Of a stretch of 12,102 bases of DNA, positions 7,601-12,102 are shown one piece after another (positions within the stretch are counted from its first letter, which is position 1; every line of letters starts with the position of its first letter). Source of the DNA: CAYOBW01 sp964402115. Its GTDB lineage: Bacteria > Verrucomicrobiota > Kiritimatiellia > UBA8416 > CAYOBW01. The stretch is taken from NCBI GenBank assembly GCA_964402115.1, contig CAYOBW010000216.1, positions 1 to 12,102 on the forward strand. Direction: 5' to 3'. The translations under genes and the position numbers were made by a program. Below the pieces are notes generated by a model. The model saw only the letters and a program-made list of their open reading frames with translations, was not told the DNA's origin and made no database searches.

Positions 7601-9316
7601 TCACGGCATCGGCAGCACGAAGGTGCGCCGGGCTTCGTCAAGGAACTTCCGGGACAGCTCCGCCACGCGCGCCGGTTCGGTGGCGGCGAGGTTGTGCTGC
7701 TCGGCGGGATCGCCCGCCAGGTTGTACAGCTCCCAGCGCGCGCCCGGGCGCAGGCCATCGCGGCCAAGGACATCGCGGCCGACCAGCTTCCAGTCACCGT
7801 CGCGGATCGCGGCGTTGCGCTCGTGTTCGAAGATCAGCGTGCGCGGTTCGGCGGGCTGCCCCAGCAGCGCGGGCAGCAGGCTGCGCCCGGCCGGCGGCAG
7901 GATGGCGCGGCCCTCGACCGCGGCGGGGTACGCCGCCCCGGCCACTTCGACACACGTCGCCATGATATCCATCACGTGCGCGACGTGCGGCCGCCAGGCC
8001 CCGCCCCCCGCGATCCGCGCCGGCCAGCTCGCGATCAGGGGCGTGCGGATGCCACCCTCGTGGGCGTAGTGCTTGTAGAGCGAGAGCGGCGTGTTGGACA
8101 GGTTCGCCCACGCGCAGCCGTAGCTGAATAGGCTGCCCGGCCCTCCCATCTCCGCCAGCGCCGCGCCCTCGTGAAGCACGTTCGGCCGGCCGGGCGTCCC
8201 GCCGTCCACGCCGTGGCCGGGTCGCGGGTTGCGATAAGCCGCGGGGTCGAGATCGAAACCGAACGGCTCCCACTCGGCGCACGCACCGTTGTCGCTCAGG
8301 AACAGGATCAGCGTGTTCTCCTGTTCGCCATGCTCCCGCAGCGAGGCCACCAGCCGCCCGATGGCGGCGTCCATGCCCTCCACCATCGCCGCGTAGACCG
8401 CCATGCGCCGGGCGAGGTCGGCGCGCCGTTTGGCGTCCAGCGCGTTCCACGCCGGGTTGAGGCCGTCGCCGGTGAGCGAGCCAAGGCGCCGCGCGACGGC
8501 CACGTTGTCGATGGGCGCGCGCGGCGGCAGCGCGAGGCCGGCGGGCGCCAGTCCCAGCTTCTGCATCCGCGCCAGCCGCTCGGCGCGCAGCACGTCCCAG
8601 CCGCGCTCGTAGGTCGCCACGTAGGTCGCAGTCAGGTTCGTGGGCGCCTGCAGCGGAAAGTGCGCGGCCTGGTACGCAACGTAGAGCAGCCACGGCTGGC
8701 GCTTCTGGCGGGCAATCTCGAGGAAGTCGAGCGCGTGGTCCGTGATCGCGGTCGTCGCGTAGAAGGCGCCCGCGTCGTAGCGCCGCTGCGGCCGTCCGGG
8801 CGGCAGGCGGATCAGCATGCCCGGCTCCCATGAATCGACCGCGTAGCCGTGCACGAAGCCGTAGAACTCCTGGAAGCCGCGCGCGATGGGCCCGGGGTCG
8901 TTGACGTGCCATTTGCCGCAGGCATAGGTCCCGTAGCCGGCCTGGCCGAGCACCTCCGCCAGAGTCACGCAGCGGTCGGAGAGCCGGCCCTGGTAACCAG
9001 GCATGGACGGGCCCGCGCCGCCGCCGACAAACCGGCCGATCCCGGCCTGGTGCGGGTAGAGGCCGGTCAGCAGGCTCGCGCGCGACGGGCAGCAGCGACT
9101 GGAGTTGTAGCACTGCGTGAACCGCACGCCGCCGGCCGCCAGGGCGTCGAGGTTCGGCGTCCGGATCTCGCCGCCGTAGCAGCCCAGATCCGAGAAACCC
9201 AGATCGTCGGCCAGCAGCAGCAGGATGTTAGGTTTGCCAGTGCCGTCAGCCAGCGCAGTTCCCCCCTGCCACCCGACCAGCACAGCCGCAACCCCCGCGA
9301 GCAAGCTCTTCCTCAT
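7601..9316 (-). CDS. Sulfatase A: exported formylglycine-dependent arylsulfatase, S1 family
   Basis: Hydrolyses sulfate esters, probably on a polysaccharide, outside the cytoplasm. It has 571 residues with signal peptide MRKSLLAGVAAVLVGWQGGT ending ALA. Family landmarks: NILLLLADDLG with metal ligands Asp37 and Asp38; the formylglycine motif CCPSR with Cys75 as the residue to be oxidised and Arg79; GLYPHQAGIG; CGKWH (Lys135, His137); His219 in AAHFP; LSDNG (Asp342, Asn343); and a long segment WANLSNTPLSLYKHYAHEGG before IRTPLIASWP. That last segment and the NSSRCCPSR context recall the S1_4 subfamily; the subfamily is from memory and needs a search. The C-terminal sub-domain ends with IRDGDWKLVG and WELYNLAGDPAEQHNL, typical of complete arylsulfatases, so the gene is intact. 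Activity requires a formylglycine-generating enzyme or anSME, and neither is encoded in this window. It follows sulfatase B by 15 bases, with the ribosome site over the previous stop, so the two are cotranscribed. Confidence 0.95.
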   Translation of the reverse strand: MRKSLLAGVAAVLVGWQGGTALADGTGKPNILLLLADDLGFSDLGCYGGEIRTPNLDALAAGGVRFTQCYNSSRCCPSRASLLTGLYPHQAGIGRFVGGGAGPSMPGYQGRLSDRCVTLAEVLGQAGYGTYACGKWHVNDPGPIARGFQEFYGFVHGYAVDSWEPGMLIRLPPGRPQRRYDAGAFYATTAITDHALDFLEIARQKRQPWLLYVAYQAAHFPLQAPTNLTATYVATYERGWDVLRAERLARMQKLGLAPAGLALPPRAPIDNVAVARRLGSLTGDGLNPAWNALDAKRRADLARRMAVYAAMVEGMDAAIGRLVASLREHGEQENTLILFLSDNGACAEWEPFGFDLDPAAYRNPRPGHGVDGGTPGRPNVLHEGAALAEMGGPGSLFSYGCAWANLSNTPLSLYKHYAHEGGIRTPLIASWPARIAGGGAWRPHVAHVMDIMATCVEVAGAAYPAAVEGRAILPPAGRSLLPALLGQPAEPRTLIFEHERNAAIRDGDWKLVGRDVLGRDGLRPGARWELYNLAGDPAEQHNLAATEPARVAELSRKFLDEARRTFVLPMP

Positions 9317-9326
9317 GGCCTCGGAG

Positions 9327-9333
9327 CCTCCTT
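9327..9333 (-). promoter_or_regulatory. Shine-Dalgarno of sulfatase A, overlapping the stop of sulfatase B
   Basis: AAGGAGG on the minus strand begins within the TAA of sulfatase B (9332-9334) and ends ten bases before ATG 9316. A weaker GAGG lies only two bases before the ATG. The stop-over-site arrangement suggests translational coupling of the two sulfatases. Confidence 0.65.
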
Positions 9334-11104
9334 ACTCCAGCTTTGTGACGCGCGCATAGAACGCGCCGCAGAGATCTTTGCCATCCGCGTCGCGGAACCA
9401 GGCGCACAGCTGCGCCGGCCCCTTCGGCAGCGGCAGAGTGCAGACGGCGCTCGCCTGTCCCGGTTCCGTCCGCACCTCGCGCTCCACCCCGGCGATCTCC
9501 ACGCGCGCGGCGCGGATGGGCACGGCGCGGCCCGGCGGCACGCTGTTCCCGTCGAGCGCCGCCGGCACATCGAACGGCCAGCGCCGCAGTTCGATCCGGT
9601 ACTCCCCTGCCCGCTCCACGTTCACGTTCCAGGGCCCGCCGCGCGGACGGCCGGCGGCGGCGCGGATATGGCCGGCGTTGTCCACGTACTGGTCCTGCCA
9701 GTCGGCGCTGGTCAACAGCACCGGATTCTCCTGCGGCGCACCGAGGCTGACGGGCACGAACTCCCCCAGCCGCGGCTCGACCAGCTTCCACCACGCCTCG
9801 TAGTCGGCGCGCAGCGCGGCGACAACGTCGGGATGCGCCGCGGCCACGTCGCGCGCCTGCGCCCGGTCCGCGCGCGTGTCGTACAGCTCCGCCCCGTTCA
9901 ACAGCCGCCACTGGTTCCGCATCACCGCGCAGGCAAACTTCTGCGGGCCGGTGGCTTCCTTCTGGCCAAAGCCCGGCCCGAACTGCACGACCAGCGTGCG
10001 CGCGGGCAGCTCGTTCACGGTTCCGCGCAACACGCCGGCAAGGCTCAGGCCGTCGAACGCGGGGCCGCTCTTCTTCTCCACGCCGCACAACTCCAGCAGG
10101 GTCGGCAGGATATCCTGCACCTGCGTCAGCACGCCGACGTCGCCCGGCGCGCGCAGGCGCCCCGCCGGCCAGCGCACGAAGCACGGCACGCGGTGGCCGC
10201 CGTCCCAGTACGTCACCTTCCCCCCGCGCAGCCCCGCGTTGTACGTGCTCACGCCCGCCGTGCCGCCGTTGTCCGTCATGAACACCACGAGCGTGTTGTC
10301 GCGCAGCTTCGTCTCCGCGAGAAACGCGTCGAGGCGGCCCATGTTCGCGTCGATGTTCGCCAGCATGCCGAAGAACTTCGCGGGCCCCTTGTCCTTGTAG
10401 GGCTCGCTGTAGGCCTCCGGAACGATGCAGGGCCCGTGCGCGGCATGGAGCGGCAGGTAGCAGAAGAACCGCTCCTGCTGCGCGCCGCGCGCCCGCATCC
10501 AGGCCAGCGCCTCGTCGAACAGGACATCCGTGATGTAACCGCGGAACACGTCCCGTTTGTCGCCACGCAGAATCCCGCCGTCGATGAGCGTGTTCGTCAT
10601 CTCGGGTGCGCTCGTAAAGCCCCAGCCGCGCGTCCACAGCGCCTCCTGGAAGCCCTTGTCCATCGGGCGGTGCGGATAGCTGTCGCCGAGATGCCACTTG
10701 CCGAACAGCGCCGTCCGGTAGCCCGCCGCGGCGAAAAGCTGCGGCGCGGTCGCGAACTCCGGCCGCAGGAAGGTCCGCCCCGCGGTCACGGACGTGACGC
10801 CCGTGCGCAGGCCGTGACAGCCGGTCAGCAGCTGGCCGCGGGTCGGCGAGCACATGGGCGCCACGTGAAAGTCCGTGAACCGCACGCTCTCGCCGTGCAG
10901 GCGGTCGATGTTCGGCGTCTTCAGGAACGGGTGCCCGTGGCAGCCGAAATCGCCATATCCCGCATCGTCGACCAGGACGATCAGTACATTCGGCGGCGAA
11001 GCGGGCGCGGCGCCGCCGGCTTCCGGCGCGCTGTTGGCGGCGGGCAGATGCGGCGCTGACAGGGCGATGGCGGCGAGCCAGGAGATGACGACGGCGGGCT
11101 TCAT
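9332..11104 (-). CDS. Sulfatase B: exported S1 sulfatase with C-terminal beta extension
   Basis: Second formylglycine-dependent sulfatase, 590 residues, clearly a different subfamily from sulfatase A. A signal peptide (MKPAVVISWLAAIALSAPHL, ending near AANSA) and an Ala/Gly/Pro linker precede PPNVLIVLVDDAGYGDFGCH (Asp46, Asp47). The formylglycine motif is CSPTR (Cys85, Arg89) in HVAPMCSPTRGQLLTG. FGKWHLGD (Lys136, His138), LPLHAAHGP (His220, His223) and MTDNGG (Asp278, Asn279) complete the active site. The sulfatase core ends near NGAELYDTRADRAQARDVAA (about 403-422). Residues about 455-590 are extra: PWNVNVERAGEYRIELRRWP and a Val/Ala-rich tail that looks like a beta-sandwich and could bind carbohydrate, although no named family is recognised. 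The start forms an ATGA overlap with the stop of the SGNH gene and has AAGGGGG seven bases upstream, so the two are coupled. Like sulfatase A it needs a maturating enzyme encoded elsewhere. Substrate unknown. Confidence 0.95.
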   Translation of the reverse strand: MKPAVVISWLAAIALSAPHLPAANSAPEAGGAAPASPPNVLIVLVDDAGYGDFGCHGHPFLKTPNIDRLHGESVRFTDFHVAPMCSPTRGQLLTGCHGLRTGVTSVTAGRTFLRPEFATAPQLFAAAGYRTALFGKWHLGDSYPHRPMDKGFQEALWTRGWGFTSAPEMTNTLIDGGILRGDKRDVFRGYITDVLFDEALAWMRARGAQQERFFCYLPLHAAHGPCIVPEAYSEPYKDKGPAKFFGMLANIDANMGRLDAFLAETKLRDNTLVVFMTDNGGTAGVSTYNAGLRGGKVTYWDGGHRVPCFVRWPAGRLRAPGDVGVLTQVQDILPTLLELCGVEKKSGPAFDGLSLAGVLRGTVNELPARTLVVQFGPGFGQKEATGPQKFACAVMRNQWRLLNGAELYDTRADRAQARDVAAAHPDVVAALRADYEAWWKLVEPRLGEFVPVSLGAPQENPVLLTSADWQDQYVDNAGHIRAAAGRPRGGPWNVNVERAGEYRIELRRWPFDVPAALDGNSVPPGRAVPIRAARVEIAGVEREVRTEPGQASAVCTLPLPKGPAQLCAWFRDADGKDLCGAFYARVTKLE

Positions 11105-11913
11105 CGCGTTGCCCCCTTGGCGGCAGCCTCCCCGGCGTGCGTCTGCTCGACGCTGGCTGGAGCCGCGGCCGCGGGGGCGGCGACCGCCGACAGCTCACGC
11201 TGCACCGCAGCGACCACGGCCCGCGCCAGGATCTGGTAAGCCTCCGATTTCCAGTGAAACTGGTCGCCGCGCGCGAGGGCCAGTTTCCCGACGAGCAAGG
11301 CGTAGAAGTCGCTCACCGGCACGTTCATCTCCGCCATGACCTTCGCCGCCATCCGGTTGTGTTCGACAATGGTCGGATTGATGGCGGGGTCAAGCTCCTC
11401 CGGCTTGCCTTTCACCGTCACGGGCGTGCTGCTGGCCCAGACGATGCGCGCCTTCGGCAGCTTGCGGCGGATCACTTCGACGTAGGCCTTCGTCAGCGGC
11501 TCGAACGTGCCGGCCTTGATGCGCCCCTCAGGCCAGCCGTGGAGCCCCATGTTGAAGTGCACCACGTCGTACGGCCCCTGGTCGAGCACATCGGCCAGCA
11601 GGTTGTTGAGGTGGTCGGACTGGCAATGCGGGTTCACCCAGGCATCCACGTAGGCTTTGCCGTCGAGCGCGGCCACGACCGCCTTCAGGTAGCCGTTGAG
11701 AATCGAGTCGCCGATCAGCAGCACGCGCGGCCGCGCCGGGTCGACGACCTTCGCCTTGTCGAGCCGCCAGCCCTTGCCGTCCGCCTGCAGCCGCGCGTCC
11801 GCCTCCCCGGCCGCACGGGCCGGCGCGGCGGGGGCGTTCGGCGGGACCGCCAGCGCCGAACCTGCAACCATGGTCAGACCAGACAACACCAACCTCGCAG
11901 CGTGCAACAGCAT
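11101..11913 (-). CDS. Exported SGNH/GDSL hydrolase, probable carbohydrate esterase
   Basis: A 270-residue serine esterase of the SGNH fold, likely removing O-acetyl or similar groups from a polysaccharide. The signal peptide MLLHAARLVLSGLTMVAGSA ends near ALA, and an Ala/Pro linker follows. Block I is PRVLLIGDSILNGYL with nucleophile Ser70. The oxyanion region is HFNMGLHGWPEG, where Asn121 and Gly123 occupy the place of the usual GxND. Block V is GDQFHW with Asp217 and His220, completing the Ser/Asp/His set. A proline/alanine-rich tail (about 245-270, AVAAPAAAAPASVEQTHAGE) is low complexity and probably unstructured. The start at ATG 11913 is preferred over ATG 11937 because GGAGGAG lies just two bases upstream; the longer start has no ribosome site and adds eight residues before the hydrophobic core. 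It is the first visible gene of the sulfatase cluster and its stop overlaps the start of sulfatase B. The acyl substrate is inferred only from context. Confidence 0.9.
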   Translation of the reverse strand: MLLHAARLVLSGLTMVAGSALAVPPNAPAAPARAAGEADARLQADGKGWRLDKAKVVDPARPRVLLIGDSILNGYLKAVVAALDGKAYVDAWVNPHCQSDHLNNLLADVLDQGPYDVVHFNMGLHGWPEGRIKAGTFEPLTKAYVEVIRRKLPKARIVWASSTPVTVKGKPEELDPAINPTIVEHNRMAAKVMAEMNVPVSDFYALLVGKLALARGDQFHWKSEAYQILARAVVAAVQRELSAVAAPAAAAPASVEQTHAGEAAAKGATR

Positions 11914-11915
11914 GG

Positions 11916-11922
11916 CTCCTCC
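11916..11922 (-). promoter_or_regulatory. Shine-Dalgarno of the SGNH gene
   Basis: GGAGGAG on the minus strand, two bases before ATG 11913 (four from the GGAGG core). It selects this ATG over the in-frame ATG at 11937. Confidence 0.7.
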
Positions 11923-11998
11923 AGGCAAGCCGGACATCCACGGACAACGTGCATACCGTGCGGGTGTGCTTACGCTATTGCCCGCCCCCTCCGCAACG

Positions 11999-12026
11999 AA
12001 AAACAGCCGTCGGGCCGTCGAGCCCG
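11999..12026 (-). terminator. Terminator-like hairpin upstream of the SGNH gene
   Basis: On the minus strand CGGGC and GCCCG (12011-12026) form a perfect five-base stem around TCGACG. Seven bases later come five T's (12003-11999). The distance between stem and T-run is longer than in a textbook intrinsic terminator, so this is weak. It would separate the SGNH cluster from a gene further right. Confidence 0.3.
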
Positions 12027-12047
12027 TGCCGAGGATTCGCGATCCGG

Positions 12048-12102
12048 TCAGGGCAAACGCATCTTATCCCACTGAGATCTGTCGGGTGTTGACCCGGATA
12101 GG
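12048..12102 (-). CDS. Possible C-terminal codons of an upstream gene (partial, uncertain)
   Basis: Reading from the right edge on the minus strand, one frame gives LSGSTPDRSQWDKMRLP and a TGA at 12048-12050, 22 bases before the terminator-like hairpin. Another frame gives PIRVNTRQISVG and a TAA at 12064-12066. Either could be the end of a gene beyond the window, and neither is recognised. The first is preferred only because of the hairpin spacing. Bases 11914-11998 between hairpin and SGNH gene would then hold the promoter, but I see no convincing -35/-10 pair there. Confidence 0.2.
   Translation of the reverse strand, partial: LSGSTPDRSQWDKMRLP

Noticed and set aside
8849..11059. Plus-strand open frame of 736 codons across both sulfatase genes
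   Set aside because: It is rich in Arg, His, Ala and Val without any recognisable motif and lies wholly opposite two genes with intact catalytic residues. Long antisense frames are expected in GC-rich coding DNA.
9246..11198. Minus-strand 650-codon frame overlapping sulfatase B in another phase
   Set aside because: Arg/Ala-rich shadow frame. The 590-residue frame carries signal peptide, CSPTR and all metal ligands.
12083..12096. Inverted repeat CGGGT-GTTG-ACCCG at the right edge
   Set aside because: Only five base pairs, no T-run, and cut off from its context by the window end.
1..12102. CRISPR array, tRNA, rRNA, insertion sequence or attachment site
   Set aside because: No regularly spaced repeats, no tRNA- or rRNA-like sequence, no transposase and no terminal repeats were seen by eye.

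Overview
The window reads as part of a bacterial polysaccharide-degradation island. The organism is probably a member of the PVC superphylum; Kiritimatiellota, Lentisphaerota or a planctomycete would all fit. This is inferred from high GC, tandem exported sulfatases, a GH78 rhamnosidase, a YncE-type propeller/phosphoesterase fusion and an archaeal-type DUF234 ATPase. No marker gene is present to settle the phylum.

Every convincing gene lies on the minus strand, so transcription runs from high to low coordinates. In that order: a terminator-like hairpin, perhaps with the last codons of an upstream gene (about 11999-12102); an exported SGNH/GDSL hydrolase (11101-11913); sulfatase B with a C-terminal beta extension (9332-11104, overlapping the SGNH gene by ATGA); sulfatase A (7601-9316, 15 bases further on, with its Shine-Dalgarno over the previous stop); an AAA+ ATPase with a DUF234/PD-(D/E)XK-like C-terminus (6117-7544); a large exported beta-propeller plus phosphoesterase protein (3159-6008); an exported GH78 alpha-L-rhamnosidase (361-3069); a short gap holding a broken FG-GAP/VCBS-like fragment (about 269-358); and the start of another exported protein that runs off the left edge (1-184).

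The SGNH hydrolase, the two sulfatases and the rhamnosidase form a plausible chain for a sulfated, acylated, rhamnose-containing polysaccharide: remove O-acyl groups, remove sulfate esters, release terminal rhamnose. All four carry signal peptides. The phosphoesterase belongs to the same alkaline phosphatase superfamily as the sulfatases, so three consecutive exported members of that fold lie here, interrupted only by the cytoplasmic ATPase. No SusC/SusD pair, transporter, regulator or sulfatase-maturating enzyme is visible.

Base composition is uneven. The SGNH, sulfatase and phosphoesterase genes are very GC-rich, while the ATPase and rhamnosidase genes are visibly less so. That suggests assembly from pieces of different origin. 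The items most worth a second look are the ATPase/nuclease-like gene inside the carbohydrate cluster, the orphan FG-GAP relic, and the phosphoesterase fusion. Nothing here proves a new system.
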